Counted from the first letter of the stretch, positions 11,587 to 26,279 are shown. The stretch is DNA of 64,000 nucleotides from Lantana camara (GCA_037501455.1 CM074861.1:100727001-100791000), one strand, 5' to 3'. Notes: generated by a model from the letters alone, not told the origin. Numbers and translations: made by a program.

Positions 11587-12399
11587 GCCTGGTTCGAATA
11601 CTGAAGCAGAGGCAGACGAACACAGCAGCAGGGGAAGCTCTATTTTTCCCAAAAATGGCCAAAATCCAAAACCTCAAAGTTACCACAACCTCTCAAAATG
11701 CACAAATAATTCACATAAACCATGCTTGACATATTAGCACCCAAATAACACAAGACAGCCGGAATTTAAAGGCATGATCCAAGGATGCAAGAATCAAGCT
11801 AAAATCATGATTATCCATAAATGCTCAACTACCAAAGGATGTTATGCAATAAATACAACATATACAACATAAACAACTCATATATAAAGCTAGAAATCGA
11901 TTACATCAAGCAAAGAGCACATATTCACATTTTTAACCAAACCCTTACTATTCACGTAGGAAAGCCAATGCATACAAAACTCACTCTAAACTCAGAAATT
12001 AAACCATAGAAATGACGAGCACGATGAGGGGAAACCGAAACATACTTAAGTTCGAGAAAAGATGAAGAATTGAGGGAGATCTTGGCTTGAGAAGGTGGAC
12101 AAGCAACTTGGGGTTTCTTCTTGGCTTCTTGGTTAAGAGCTACTGCTGTTGATCACGTAATGAAGGAAGGGAAAGAATAGTTCAGCCTTTAAGGGTTGGA
12201 CCGATCGGTTCAAGGGTTCGGTTCAAAAAATATGGGTGCAAATAAAGCCAACTCAATTAAAACAAGTAATTCACATACAAAATTAATTCAAGTAAATTCA
12301 TATAAGTTCAAAAAATTCGTAGGATTCATATACAATTAATTTAAAACGCAAATAATATTAAATCAAATATTTTACCTGTACCGACTCTGAGTCGGGGTG

Positions 12400-15300
12400 T
12401 CACAACCTCCCCCCTTCGGAGAACCTGGTCCCCAGGTTCACTTTCCGACCTGGGAATAACTCCGGGTACAACTGTCTCATCTTCTCCTCGGTCTCCCAAG
12501 TAGACTCTTCGGATTTCTGATCTCTCCACAGAACTCAGACCAAGGGAATCTGTTTATTCCTCAACACCTGCATCTTCCGGTCTTGAATCTCAACGGGGTG
12601 CCTTACAAACGTTAAATCCGTCTCAAGCTGTACCTCTTCAACAGGGAGAATAGTTGATTCTTCGGGATAATACTTCCTGAGCTGCGAAACATGAAACACA
12701 TTATCTATCCCGGTCAATCTAGGCGGTAGGTCCAACCTATACGCCACTTCTCCAACTCTCTCAAGGATTTCAAAAGGTCCAAGGTATCTCGGGTTAAGCT
12801 TCCCACCTCGACCTATTCGAGAAAAGCCCTTTCTTGGAGATGCTTTCAAGAAAACCTTATCTCCGACTTTAAACTCAAGGGGCCTTCTCCTCCTATCAGC
12901 ATAGCTCTTCTGACGATCCTGAGCTGCCTTCATTCTCTGCTGAATCAACTTAACCTTGGCAGTGGTTTTATCCAATCTCTCTCGAGGTGTTGCTCTTTCG
13001 AGCTTGTTCTCCTCTGACCATCGCCAATCCTCTATATCCCAAAATAGAGGCGATCTACACTTCCTTCCATAAAGTGCCTCGTAGGGAGCCATACCAATAG
13101 AGGTCTGATAACTGTTGTTGTAGGCAAACTCGACCAGAGTTAAATGTTTATCCCACTTTTCCTTGAAATCCAAAGCACACGCTCGTAACAAATCCTCCAA
13201 ATACTTAATCAATCTTTCTGACTGTCCATCCGTCTGAGGATGAAAAGCGGAGCTAAAATTAAGCCTTGTACCAAATCTATTCTGAAGATCCTGCTAGAAC
13301 TTGGCTGTAAACCGCGGATCACGATCTGAAACAATACTAGCAGGCGCTCTATGAAGTCTCACAATCTCATCACAATACAATTCTGCCAACTTCGGGGTCT
13401 TGTAGGACATCTTCACCTTGAGAAAATGAGCAGACTTGGTCAATCGGTCGACTATCACCTAAATTCCATCATAACCGCCTCTTGATCTCAGCAAGCCAGA
13501 CACGAAGTCCATAGTCAGTTGCTCCCACTTCCATTCAGGAATCGGAAGTGGTTGGAGGGTTCCTCCCGGTTTCTGGTGTTCCGTCTTCACCACTTGACAC
13601 GTGAGACATCGCTTCACGAAGTTTGCAACATCCCGCTTCATGCCATTCCACCAGAAGAATTCCTTAAAATCTCGGTACATCTTAGTACCACCGGGGTGAA
13701 TGGAATATCCTGAACGGTGTCCTTCCTCAAGTATTAACCTCTTGAGGTCTTCCGGGACACAAACTCGTGTCTTGAACCTGAACAAACCGGAATCATCGAA
13801 CCCAAACTTCGTCTCGGAGTCTATTCTAGACCGAACCACTAATCTCTGAATCTCTGTATCCGAAGCCTTAGAATCCAATAACCTTTATTTCAAATCCGGC
13901 TGAACTCTGATGTTAGCAAACCGAGCCACTAAAACCATAATTGTCGAACCCTGTCCTAAAGTCTCTGCACTCAAACCTGAAACACTTGCTTTCCTGCTCA
14001 AAGCATCTGCCACGACATTGGCCTTGCCCGGATGATACTGAATCGTGCAGTCATAATCCTCTAAGAATTCTATCCAACGTCTCTGTCTATTATTAAGCTC
14101 CTTCTGAGTAAAAAGATACTTGAGGCTCTTATGATCCGTGAATATCTCAAAAGTCGTTCCATAGAGGTAATGATGTCATTTCCTCAAAGCAAACACAACC
14201 GCTGCAAGCTCAAGATCGTGAGTGGGGTAGTTCTTTTCGTGTTCCTTCAACTTTCTAGAAGCATAGGCCACCACTCGGCCATTTTGCATCAACACACGTC
14301 CGAGTCCTTCCTTAGAAGCATCTGCAAAAACTGAATAACCCTCGGATCCCTCGGGTAGGGTAAGAACTGGTGCTGAAGTTAGTCTTTCCTTCAAAGCTTG
14401 GAAACTTCTCTCGCACCCATCATCCTACTCATATTTCACCTCCTTCTTGGTTAACTGAGTCAACGGGTACGCAATTTTGGAGAAATCCTTAACAAACCTC
14501 CTATAGTAACCCGCTAACCCGAGAAAACTTCTTACATCGGAGGCGTTCTTAGGTCGTTCCCACTGAACCACGGTCTCAATCTTGGAGGGATCAACTTCAA
14601 TTCCCTTACCTTAAATTATGTGACCCAGAAATGCCACTCTATCGAGTCAGAACTCGCACTTGTTAAATTTGGCATAAAGCTTGTGCTCTCTAAGTGTTTC
14701 CAAGACAATCCTGCGGTGCGATGCGTGCTCTTCTGCAGACTTCGAATACATCAAGATGTCGTCTATGAAAATTACCACGAACTTGTCTAGAAACTGTCTA
14801 AACACTCGGTACATCATATCCATGAACACGGCTGGAGCGTTAGTCAACCCAAAAGGCATCACCACAAACTCGAAGTGTCCATAGTGGGTGTTAAATGCAG
14901 TCTTAGAAATATCTTCTTCCCGGATGCGAAGTTGGTAATATCCCTGCCTCAAATCTAACTTAGAGTACACCTGCGACCCTTGCAAGATATCAAACAACTC
15001 TTCGATGTGAGGTAAAGGATACTTATTCTTCACTGTCATCCGGTTCAACTCGCGGTAGTCTATACACATCCTCAAATTCTCGTCCTTCTTCTTCACAAAT
15101 AACACGGGAGCACCCCACGGGGATGTACTCGGACGGATGTAACCGCAAGTCAAGAGCTCATCCAGCTGAGTTTTCAACTCCTTCAACTCAGCAGGAGCCA
15201 TCCGATACGGTGTCTTAGAGAAAGGCTCAGCTCCAGGATAAAGGTCGACCATAAACTCGATGCCCCTATCGGGTGGTAAAGAACCCAAACTCTCAGGGAA

Positions 15301-16824
15301 TACATCGGGAAACTCTCTCATGACCTCCGTCTCCTCAAGTTTGGCCTGATCCTTCGGTTTATTCAGAAGGTAAGCCACAAAACCTGTCACGCTGTCCCGG
15401 AGGAGCTTACTTGCTTCCATAAAAGACACAAATGGGCTGGACTTCAACCTTTCACCCGTAAAGACCACGAACCCCAAGGAAATCTTCTTCTCATGACAAT
15501 CCAACTGAGCTCGATATCTAAAGAGAAAATTCATACCAAGGATACCCTCATACTTCTTCAACGGTAGAACTATCAAGTTTGTAGGAAAAACTCGGCCCTC
15601 AAACACCACCGGACACTCCCGAAACACCCTGTCAGCTTCCAAAGGCAAAGAAACAACAATATCCCGGGAAATAAATGAATGCGTAGCCCCGGGATCAAAC
15701 AATGCATGTAGTGATATGCCATAAATGATTATTGTACCTTCTATCATGGCATTCGGGTCTACATCAGCAGCTTCCTCCCTTCCTCCAGAGCATACATGCG
15801 AGCTTGCACAACCGGCCTCTTGTTCGGGCAAGTATCAATCAAGTGATCAGAAGACCCGCACGCATAGCATTTGCCCAGAAGCTTCCAGCACCTCTCTACG
15901 GGATGCCTTCCCTGGCAATAAGCACAAACAGGTGGTCCCTGAGCCGGAACCGATCGAGCTGGAATAGCAGGAGGTGCCACGGGATCGGTAAGACGGGGCT
16001 TTTTGTTCCCGAAGCCTTGGGGACGAAAAGCCGGTGGAATAGGAGCTCGTGGAGCATAAGAAACGGGCCTCTTACCTGATCCAGAACCGAATCCCGACAC
16101 CCGAGTAGAAGAGAAAGGTGGAGGCTTCAACCGAGCCATTTGGGCCTCAACTTGAATCGCCCTCTTTGTAACTTTGGCCCAAGTACTCACATTGGCAGCT
16201 TGTAGAGCTTCTTGAATATCCCGGCGAAGCCAATGAAGAAACTTTCGGGCCTTGTGATCATCATGGTCGGTAATGTGAGTAGAATAAGGAGCTAACCTCT
16301 CAAACTCCAATATATAATCCTCCATCGTCTGATTGCCTTGCCTCAAATTGGAGAACTCTTGGAGGCGACGCTCTTGTGCACTATGAGGGATATATTTCTC
16401 ATGGAATTCCTGCACAAAAGTCTCCCAATTGAATTCCATACCCCGTCCTCTCAAGCCTGGATCCCACACTTCTAAGTCAAATAGCCGCTGGCCCTTGAAT
16501 AATACGACCCGTGCAAACGGCCTTGTCTTGGGAACTTCCCGGACATATCTCCCATATTCCCCGAATTTCAGACAACCACTCTTCCGCCTTAATATCATCA
16601 CCTCCATACCACTTTAGAGGGTTATTGTTCCGGAAATCCTTATACACGGCGGATATATCTTGTCCTTCACCCGGAAATGCATTACCCCTTTGATTTTGTT
16701 GAAGTTGATTAAGTAGAGTTTGGACAATATTCTCCGCATTCATAGGTGGTGGCGGAGGTGCATTAGGTGCAGCCGGCTCATTCAAATCGGGGGTTTATTC
16801 ACGGTTTTGTCTTCTAGGCGGCAT
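12400..16824 (-). pseudogene. gag-pol of family A, left copy
   Basis: Polyprotein start ATG at 16824 (MPPRRQNRE), stopped by TAA at 16797-16795. Gag follows with a Pro-rich N-terminus, a frameshift near 16500, the core (FNWETFVQEFHEKYIP) and two CCHC knuckles (CAYCQGRHPVERC and [14 protein letters not shown], about 15930-15830). Then come protease ([12 protein letters not shown], about 15690), RT with FIDD at 14769-14758, RNase H ([11 protein letters not shown], about 14330), integrase with HHCC (13790-13600) and Asp-Asp-Glu motifs ([24 protein letters not shown]), and a chromodomain-like end (about 12600-12460). Stops include TGA after CEF (14647), TGA in the RNase H (14173), TAG before VIVDR (about 13458) and others. 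The frame ends with a TGA inside the 3' LTR (12402-12400). Confidence 0.85.
12405..12416 (-). other. Polypurine tract, family A internal 1
   Basis: Minus strand AAGGGGGGAGGT directly before the 3' LTR (TGTGACACC); primes plus-strand DNA. The equivalent tract of internal 2 is at 19677-19688. Confidence 0.7.
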
Positions 16825-17041
16825 CCTGAAAATTACAAGTTCAAGCAATATAGAAGCATGTAAATTAGTATATGATCATGTATTCAATTAAGAAAATAAA
16901 CAAGTAATCAAGTAATCAATTAGTCAAGTAATCACATATTCAAATCACGTAGGCACATTTACACATAATCACACAATCACGTTGTCCTAAGCCGTACGAC
17001 CTAGACAGACCCACACGACACTAGAGCCCGGTTTTGCAACA

Positions 17042-17055
17042 GCGCTCTAATACCA
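17042..17055 (-). other. Primer binding site of internal region 1, family A
   Basis: Minus strand TGGTATTAGAGCGC, nine bases inside the 5' LTR edge; complementary to the 3' end of initiator tRNA-Met with one change from TGGTATCAGAGC. Confidence 0.75.
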
Positions 17056-17063
17056 CTTAAGGA

Positions 17064-19676
17064 TGTAGTACCCACACGTAAGGCCCCATCCCTCGCACCA
17101 TAATACAAACCCGAATACAAAATGGAATGTCCGTACCCGAATCCGAATCATAGCAAACGGGAGACCAAACACACACTCTAGGCTAGGCGGAGCTAAACAA
17201 AACTAAATCAAAGTTCGCGGAAGCAAATCAATAAACAACACTTGAACCATCACATAAATACGTATAGGTACCAACACATACGTATCCATATAATATTTAC
17301 ATATAGGTACTAACATATAATCCTGTACAAAAGCCATCCCGGCTCAAGCAAAATATAAGTAAGTATCTACAATCCATAGCTATACATATACAAAATAATA
17401 AAGTGCAAGTATGTACATGCACCTAACGAGACCTAGACCGACAAGTGTGTAAAGAAGACACATTTCTCCGCCTAGCTCATGCTCCAAAACCTGCAACTAA
17501 AAGAGTAAACGAGGGGTCAGTTAACTGACTGAGTGAGGGGGCTAACGCACACCCACACCCTATATATATAAAGCAAAGCACCTATCAAAACAGGTGGAGA
17601 TATGAATCGGAATAGGTTTTACAAACTAAAGCTTTCAAAACAAATACATATACTTTTAAACCTTTTCACAAACACTATCCTGATTCATACCTCCCAAACA
17701 TAACATAACACAATGCTCGGCGAGAACGAGCTTCCAACCTTTACTCCTCAGAACAAAGCAAAACATAAATCACAACACATCAACCTCTACTACAATGATG
17801 GAATAGCCACCGGCGGCCCTAACCATCCATACATATACAGACTCACGAGGGGTAGCGAACCCGCATCGTGCCCTCCTCGGTTTTTACACCGAAGGCAGCG
17901 AAATATCACACCTTCCCTAGCTCCCGGGGTCGCGTGTGATATATCGGATGGAGACAATGCATAGGCTTTACCTCGATGGCCCGAACCGTCCCGAGGGCTC
18001 CTTACCCGTAGCTCCTTGGATCCACAAACACAAATCATATCATATGTCAAATCTTTCATGGCAATCTCGCTAACTTGAACCGTAAGGACTTTTCCAAAAC
18101 TAAGCTTACATATGCTTATATAGTACCTTTCCAAAGCAAGAGTGTTCACAAGGTCATAAACATATTCTAATCAACACATACATATCTATATGTATAATAT
18201 ATAGTCACATGCGCGGCTTGAAAACATCACATAAGGCCTTAGGTCACTTAACTAAACAAAAGCCCTAAGCCTCACCTTATGCGTGACAAAATATGAGTGG
18301 CTGTGAACAACTTACGCCTCGGGCTCGTCAACAGGAACCTCCTCTGAAAACAAAACACGAAAGCCCAAGACTTAGACTCTATATGAACCAAAGAAGACGC
18401 TCGGCAAAATGCATGATTTATGATCACATATAAAATATTACAATTAGGTCATATAATTAAGCAATTAGAGCACAACACATTTATTTACAATTTATCATGC
18501 CACAAAAATCAAGTTATAACAATTAATATGCAAAAGAAAAGCAATTAAAGTCATAAAATGGCATAACTTAAGCAAAAAGAAGCAGTGGCAGCTCCCAGGT
18601 TTCGGGAAGGGGTGGGAACGGCCCTTTCACTGTAGGGAACGGCCGTCCCCGCCCTCGCTAAATGTTTCTAGAAGATGGGAATGGCCGTTTCCAACTACCC
18701 GAACTTCTCCCCGCGTGTCTGTAACTTGAACTAAAAATTTTGATCATGGGTACGGCCCTTCCCATTCCCAGTTCAAACTGGGAACGCTCTCGGCAGAAAA
18801 CAGTAAAAGGGCCTGGAAGGGCCGTTCCTAGTTTATAACTGGGACGGGAACGGTCGTTCCGGCCTGGTTCGAATACTGAAGCAGAGGCAGACGAACACAG
18901 CAGCAGGGGAAGCTCTATTTTTCCCAAAAATGGCCAAAATCCAAAACCTCAAAGTTACCACAACCTCTCAAAATGCACAAATTCACATAAACCATGCTTG
19001 ACATATTAGCACCCAAATAACACAAGAAAAACGGAATTTAAAGGCATGATCCAATGATGCAAGAATCAAGCTAAAATCATGATTATCCATAAATGCTCAA
19101 CTACCAAAGGATGTTATGCAATAAATACAACATATACAACATAAACAACTCATATATAAAGCTAGAAATCGATTACATCAAGCAAAGAGCACATATTCAC
19201 ATTTTTAACCAAACCCTTACTATTCACGTAGGAAAGCCAATGCATACAAAACTCACTCTAAACTCAGAAATTAAACCATAGAAATGACGAGCACGACGAG
19301 GGGAAACCGAAACATACTTAAGTTCGAGAAAAGATGAAGAATTGAGGGAGATCTTGGCTTGAGAAGGTGGACAAGCAACTTGGGGTTTCTTCTTGGCTTC
19401 TTGGTTAAGAGCTACTGCTGTTGATCACGTAATGAAGAAAGGGAAAGAATGGTTCAGCCTTTAAGGGCTGGACCGATCGGTTCAAGGGTTCGGTTCAAGA
19501 AATACGGGTGCAAATAAGGCCAACTCAATTAAAACAAGTAATTCACATACAAAATTAATTCAAGTAAATTCATATAAGTTCAAAAAATTCGTAGGATTCA
19601 TATACAATTAATTTAAAACGCAAATAATATTAAATCACATATTTTACCTGTACCGACTCTAAGTTGGGGTGTCACA
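17064..19676 (-). repeat. Family A LTR copy 2 (middle, shared)
   Basis: 2613 bp, the shortest of the three; part of the palindrome array (around 18600-18860) is deleted or decayed, several CG sites reading TG or CA. It serves as 5' LTR of the left internal region and 3' LTR of the right one. Confidence 0.9.
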
Positions 19677-22600
19677 ACCTCCCCCCTTCGGAGAACCTGG
19701 TCCCTAGGTTCACTTTCCGACCTGAGAATAACTCTGGGTACAACTGTCTCATCTTCTCCTCGGTCTTCCAAGTAGACTCTTCGGATTTCTAATCTCTCCA
19801 CATAACTTGGACCAAGGGAATCTGTTTATTCCTCAACACCTGCATCTTCCGGTCTTGAATCTCAACCGGGTGCCTTACAATCGTTAAATCCGTCTCAAGT
19901 TGTACCTCTTCAACAGGGAGAATAGTTGATTCTTCGGGATAATACTTCCTGAGCTGCGAAACATTAAACACATTATGTATCCCGGTCAATCTAGGCGGTA
20001 GGTCCAACCTATACGCCACTTCTCCAACTCTCTCAAGGATTTCAAAAGGTCCATGGTATCTCGGGTTAAGCTTCCCACCTCGACCTATTCGAGAAAAGCC
20101 CTTTCTTGGAGATGCTTTCAAGAAAACCTTATCTCTGACTTTAAACTCAAGGGGCCTTCTCCTCCTATCTGCATAGCTCTTCTGACGATCCTGAGCTGCC
20201 TTCATTCTCTGCTGAATCAACTTAACCTTGGCAGTGGTTTTATCCAATCTCTCTCGAGGTGTTGCTCTTTCGAGCTTGTTCTCCTCTGTCCATCGCCAAT
20301 CCTCTATATCCCAAAATAGAGACGATCTACACTTCCTTCCATAAAGTGCCTCGTAGGGAGCCATACCAATAGAGGCCTGATAACTGTTGTTATAGGCAAA
20401 CTCGACCAGAGTTAAATGTTTGTCCCACTTTTCCTTGAAATCCAAAGCACACGTTCGTAACAAATCCTCCAAATACTTAATCAATCTTTCTGACTGTCCA
20501 TCCGTCTGAGGATGAAAAGCGGTGCTAAAATTAAGCCTTGTACCCAATCTATTCTGAAGATCCTACCAGAACTTGGCTGTAAACCGTGGATCACGATCTG
20601 AAACAATACTAGCAGGCGCTCCATGAAGTCTCACAATCTCATCACAATACAATTCTGCCAACTTCGGGGTCTTGTAGGACATCTTCACCTTGAGAAAATG
20701 AGCAGATTTGGTCAATCGGTCGACTATCACCCAAATTCCATCATAACCGCCTCTTGATCTCGGCAAGCCAGACACGAAGTCCATAGTCAGTTGCTCCCAC
20801 TTCCATTCAGGAATCGGAAGTGGTTGAAGGGTTCCTCCCGGTTTCTGGTGTTCCTCCTTTACCACTTGACACGTGAGACATCACTTCACGAAGTTTGCAA
20901 TATCCCGCTTCATGCCATTCCACCAAAAGAATTCCTTCAAATCTCGGTACATCTTAGTACCACCGGGGTGAATGGAATATCCTGAACGGTGTCCTTCCTC
21001 AAGTATTAACCTCTTGAGGTCTTCCGGGACACAAACTCGTGTCTTGAACCTGAACAAACAGGAATCATCGAACCCAAACTTCGTCTCGGGGTCTATTCTA
21101 GACCGAACCACTAATCCCTGAATCTCTGTATCTGAAGCCTGAGAATCCAATAACCTTTATTTCAAATCCGGCTGAACTGTGATGTTAGCTAACCGAGCCA
21201 CTGAAACCATAACTGTCGAACCCTGTCCTAAAGTCTCTGCACTCAAACCTGAAACACTTGCTTTCCTGCTCAAAGCATCTGCCACGACATTGGCCTTGCC
21301 CGGATGATACTGAATCGTGCAGTCATAATCCTCCTCTGTCTATTATTAAGCTCCTTCTGAGTAAAAAGATACTTGAGGCTCTTGTGATCCGTGAATATCT
21401 CAAAAGTCATCCCATAGAGGTAATGACGTCACTTCCTCAAAGCAAACACAACTGCTGCAAGCTCAAGATCGTGAGTGGGGTAGTTCTTTTTGTGTTCCTT
21501 CAACTTTCTAGAAGCATAGGCCACCACTCGACCATTTTGCATCAACACATATCCGAGTCCTTCCTCGAAGAATCTGCAAAAACTGAATAACCCTCGGATC
21601 CCTCGGGTAGGGTAAGAACTGGTGCTGAAGTTAGTCTTTCCTTCAAAGCTTGGAAACTTCTCTCGCACCCATCATCCCACTCATATTTCACCTCCTTCTT
21701 GGTTAACTGAGTCAACGGGTACACAATTTTGGAGAAATCCTTAACAAACCTCCTATAGTAACCCGCTAACCCGAGAAAACTTCTTACATCGGAGGCGTTC
21801 TTAGGTCGTTCCCACTGAACCACGGTCTCAATCTTGGAGGGATCAACTTCAATTCCCTTACCTGAAATTATGTGACCCAGAAATGCCACTCTATCGAGTC
21901 AGAACTCGCACTTGTTAAATTTGGCATAAAGCTTGTGCTCTCTAAGTGTTTCCAAGACAATCCTGCGGTGCGATGCGTGCTCTTCTGCAGACTTCGAATA
22001 CATCAAGATGTCGTCTATGAAAATTACCACGAACTTGTCTAGAAACTGTCTAAACACTCGGTACATCATATCCATGAACACGGCTGGAGCGTTAGTCAAC
22101 CCAAAAGGCATCACCACAAACTCGAAGTGTCCATAGTGGGTGTTAAATGCAGTCTTAGAAATATCTTCTTCCCGGATGCGAAGTTGGTAATATCCCTGCC
22201 TCAAATCTAACTTAGAGTACACCCGGGAAATAAATGAATGCGTAGCCCCGGGATCAAACAATGCATGTAGTGATATGCCATGAATGATTATTGTACCTTC
22301 TATCATGGCATTCGGGTCGACATCAGCAGCTTTCTCCCTTCCTACAGAGCATACATGCGAGCTTGCACAACCGGCCTCTTGTTCGGGCGAGAATCAATCA
22401 AGTGATCAGAAGACCCACACGCCTAGCATTTTCCCAGAAGCTTCCAGCACCTCTCTACGGGATGCCTTCCCTGGCAATGAGCACAAACAGGTGGTCCCTG
22501 AGCCGGAGCCGGTCGAGCTGGAACAGCAGGAGGTGCCACGGGACCGGTAAGACGGGGCTTTTTGTTCCCGAAGCCCTGGGGATGAAAAGCCGGTGGAATA

Positions 22601-23383
22601 GGAGCTCGTGGAGCATAAGAAACGGGCCTCTTACCCGATCCAGAACCGAATCCCGATACCCGAGTACAAGAGAAAGGTGGAGGCTTCAACCGAGCCATTT
22701 GGGCCTCAACTTGAATCGCCCTCTTTGTAACTTTGGCCCAAGTACTCACATTGGCAGCTTGTAGAGCTTCTTGAATATCCTGGCGAAGCCCATGAAGAAA
22801 CTTTCGGGCCTTGTGATCATCATGGTCGGTAATGTGAGTAGCATAAGGAGCTAACCTCTCAAACTCCAATATATAATCCTCCATCGTCCGATTGTCTTGC
22901 CTCAAATTGGAGAACTCTTGGAGGCGACGCTCTTGTGCACTATGAGGAATATATTTCTCATGGAATTCCTGCACAAAAGTCTCCCAATTGAATTCCATAC
23001 CCCGTCCTCTCAAGCCTGGATCTCACACTTCTAAGTCAAATAGCCGCTGGCCCTTGAATAATACGACCCGTGCAAACGGCCTTGTCTTGGGAACTTCCCG
23101 GACATATCTCCCATATTCCCCGAATTTCAGACAACCACTCTTCCGCCTTAATATCATCACCTCCATGCCACTTTAGAGGGTTATTGTTCCGGAAATCCTT
23201 ATACACGGCGGATATATCTTGTCCTTCACCCGGAAATGCATTACCCCTTTGATTTTGTTGAAGTTGATTAAGTAGAGCTTGGACAATATTCTCCGCATTC
23301 ATAGGTGGTGGCGGCGGTGCATTAGGTGCAGCCGGCTCATTCAAATCGGGGGTTTATTCACGGTTTTGTCTTCTAGGCGGCAT
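19672..23383 (-). pseudogene. gag-pol of family A, right copy, with protease-RT deletion
   Basis: Same organisation as the left copy; ATG at 23383 and the same early TAA (23356-23354). An in-frame 693-bp deletion joins the protease ([12 protein letters not shown]) straight to the RT palm ([14 protein letters not shown]) near 22225, removing the protease C-terminus and the RT fingers. The TGA after CEF (about 21899) and the RNase H TGA are shared with the left copy. A deletion of about 20 bp lies in RNase H near 21335. Integrase motifs persist (20865-20563; 20547-19801), with stops such as TAG after FW near 20562. RT activity is excluded by the deletion. Confidence 0.85.
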
Positions 23384-23600
23384 CCTGAAAATTACAAGTT
23401 CAAGAAATATGGATGCATGTAAATTAGTAAATGATCATGTATTCAATTAAGAAAATAAACAAGTAATCAAGTAATCAATTAGTCAAGTAATCACATATTC
23501 AAATCACGTAGGCACATTTACACATAATCACACAATCACGTTGTCCTAAGCCGTACGACCTAGACAGACCCACACGACACTAGAGCCCGGTTTTGCAACC

Positions 23601-23614
23601 GCGCTCTAATACCA
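23601..23614 (-). other. Primer binding site of internal region 2, family A
   Basis: Minus strand TGGTATTAGAGCGC, the same one-base variant as in internal region 1. Confidence 0.75.
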
Positions 23615-23622
23615 CTTAAGGA

Positions 23623-26279
23623 TGTAGCACCCACACGTAAAGCCCCATCCCCCGCATCATAATACAAACCCGAATACAAAATGGAATGTCCGTACCCGAA
23701 TCCGAATCATAGTGAACGAGAGACCAAACACACACTCTAGGCTAGGCGGAGCTAAACAAAACTAAATCAGAGTACGCGGAAGCAAATCAATAAACAACAC
23801 TTGAACCATCACATAAATACGTATAGGTACCAACACGTACGTATCCATATAATATTTACATATAGGTACTAACATATAATCCTGTACAAAAGCCATCCCG
23901 GCTCAAGCAAAATATAAGTAAGTATCTACAATCCATAGCTATATATATACAAAATAATAAAGTGCAAGTATGTGCATGTACCTAACGAGACCTAGACCGA
24001 CAAGTGTGTAAAGAAGACACATTTCTCCGCCTAGCTCATGCTCCAAAACCTGCAACTAAAAGAGTAAACGAGGGGTCAGTTAACTGACTGAGTGAGGGGT
24101 CTAACGCACACCCACACCCTATATATATAAAGCAAAGCACCTATCAAAACGGGTGGAGATATGAATCGGAATAGGTTTTACAAACTAAAGCTTTCAAAAC
24201 AAATGCATATACTTTTAAACCTTTTCACAAACACTACCCTGATTCATACCTCCCAAACATAACATAACACAATGCTCGGCGAGAACGAGCTTCCAACCTT
24301 TACTCCTCAGAACAAAGCAAAACATAAATCACAACACATCAACATCTACTCCAATGATGGAAGAGCCACCGGCGGCCCTAACCATCCATACATATACAGA
24401 CTCACGAGGGGTAGCGAACCCGCATCGTGCCCTCCCCGGTTTTTACACCGAAGGCAGCGAAATATCACACCTTCCCTAGCTCTCGGGGTCGCGAGTGATA
24501 TATCGGATGGAGACTACGCACAGGCTTTACCTCGATGGCCCGAACCGTCCCGAGGGCTCCTTACCTGTAGCTCCTTGGATCCACAAACACAAATCATATC
24601 ATATGCCAAATCTTTCATGGCAATCTCGCTAACTTGAACCGTAAGGACTTTTCCAAAACTAAGCTTACATATGCTTATATAGTACCTTTCCAAAGCAAGA
24701 GTGTTCACAAGGTCATAAACATATTCTAATCAACACATACATATCTATATGTATAATATATAGTCACATGCGCGGCTTGAAAACATTACATAAGGCCTTA
24801 GGTCACTTAACTAAACAAAAGTCCTAAGCCTCACCTTGTGCGTGACAAAATACGAGTGGACGTGAACAACTTACGCCTCGGGCTCGTCAACAGGAACCTC
24901 CTTTGAAAAGAAAACACGAAAGCCCAAGACTTAGACTCTATATGAACCAAAAAAGACGCTCGAAAAAATGCATGATTCATGATCACATATAAAATATTAC
25001 AATTAGGTCATATAATTCACAAATTAGAGCACAACACATTTATTTACAATTTATCATGTTACAAGAATCAAGTTATAATAATTAATATGCAAAAGAAAAG
25101 CAATTAAAGTCATAAAATGGCATAACTTAAGCAAAAAGAAGCAGTGGCAGCTCCCAGGTTTCGGGAAAGGGTGGGAACGACCCTTTCACTGTAGGGAACG
25201 ACCGTTCCCACCCTCGCTAAAAGTTTCTGGAAGATGGGAAGTGCCGTTCCCAGTTTGTACTGGGGACGGGAAGGGTCGTTCCCAACTACCCGAACTTCTC
25301 CCCGCACGTCTGTAACTTGAACTAAAAATTTCGATCATGGGAACGGCCCTTCCCATTCCCAGTTCAAACTGGGAACGGCCGTTCCCACTCTCGGCAGAAA
25401 ACAGTAAAAGGGCCTGGAAGGGCCGTTCCCAGTTTATAACTGGGACGGGAACGGCCGTTCCGGCCTGGTTCGAATACTGAAGCAGAGGCAGACGAACACA
25501 GTAGCAGGGGAAGCTCTATTTTTGCCAAAAATGGCCAAAATCCAAAACCTCAAAGTTACCGCAACCTCTCAAAATTCACAAATAATTCACATAAACCATG
25601 CTTGACATATTAGCACCCAAATAACACAAGAAAAACGAAATTTAAAGGCATGATCCAAGGATGCAAGAATCAAGCTAAAATCATGATTATCTATAAATGC
25701 TCAACTACCAAAAGATGTTATGTAATAAATACAACATATACAACATAAACAACTCATATATAAAGCTAGAAATCGATTACATCAAGCAAAGAGCACATAT
25801 TCACATTTTTAACCAAACCCTTACTATTCACGTAGGAAAGCCAATGCATACAAAACTCACTCTAAACTCAGAAATTAAACCATAGAAATGACGAGCACGA
25901 CGAGGGGAAACCGAAACATACTTAAGTTCGAGAAAAGATGAAGAATTGAGGGAGATCTTGGCTTGAGAAGGTGGACAAGCAACTTGGGGTTTCTTCTTGG
26001 CTTCTTGGTTAAGAGCTACTGCTGTTGATCACGTAATGAAGGAAGGCAAAGAATGGTTCAGCCTTTAAGGGCTGCACCGATCGGTTCAAGGGTTCGGTTC
26101 AAGAAATACGGGTGCAAATAAGGCCAACTCAATTAAAACAAGTAATTCACATACAAAATTAATTCAAGTAAATTCATATAAGTTCAAAAATTTATAGGAT
26201 TCATATACAATTAATTTAAAACGCAAATAATATTAAATCATATATTTTACCTGTACCGACTCTGAGTCGGGGTGTCACA
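23623..26279 (-). repeat. Family A LTR copy 3 (right outer, 5')
   Basis: 2657 bp, directly followed by TSD TCAAA (26280-26284). The palindrome array at about 25170-25465 is better preserved than in the middle copy. Confidence 0.9.

Larger units (their letters stand above)
9749..12404 (-). repeat. Family A LTR copy 1 (left outer)
   Basis: 2656 bp, minus-strand ends TGTGACACCC...GGGTGCTACA. Next to TSD TCAAA at 9744-9748. It holds a palindrome array (11297-11586), a TATA-like TATATATATA (10246-10255) and the CAGTC/GACTG hairpin (10203-10216). Confidence 0.9.

Noticed and set aside
11821..12009. 62-codon frame kept in all three family A LTRs (also at 19093 and 25697)
   Set aside because: Conserved only because LTRs are copies of each other; antisense to the element and without recognisable features.
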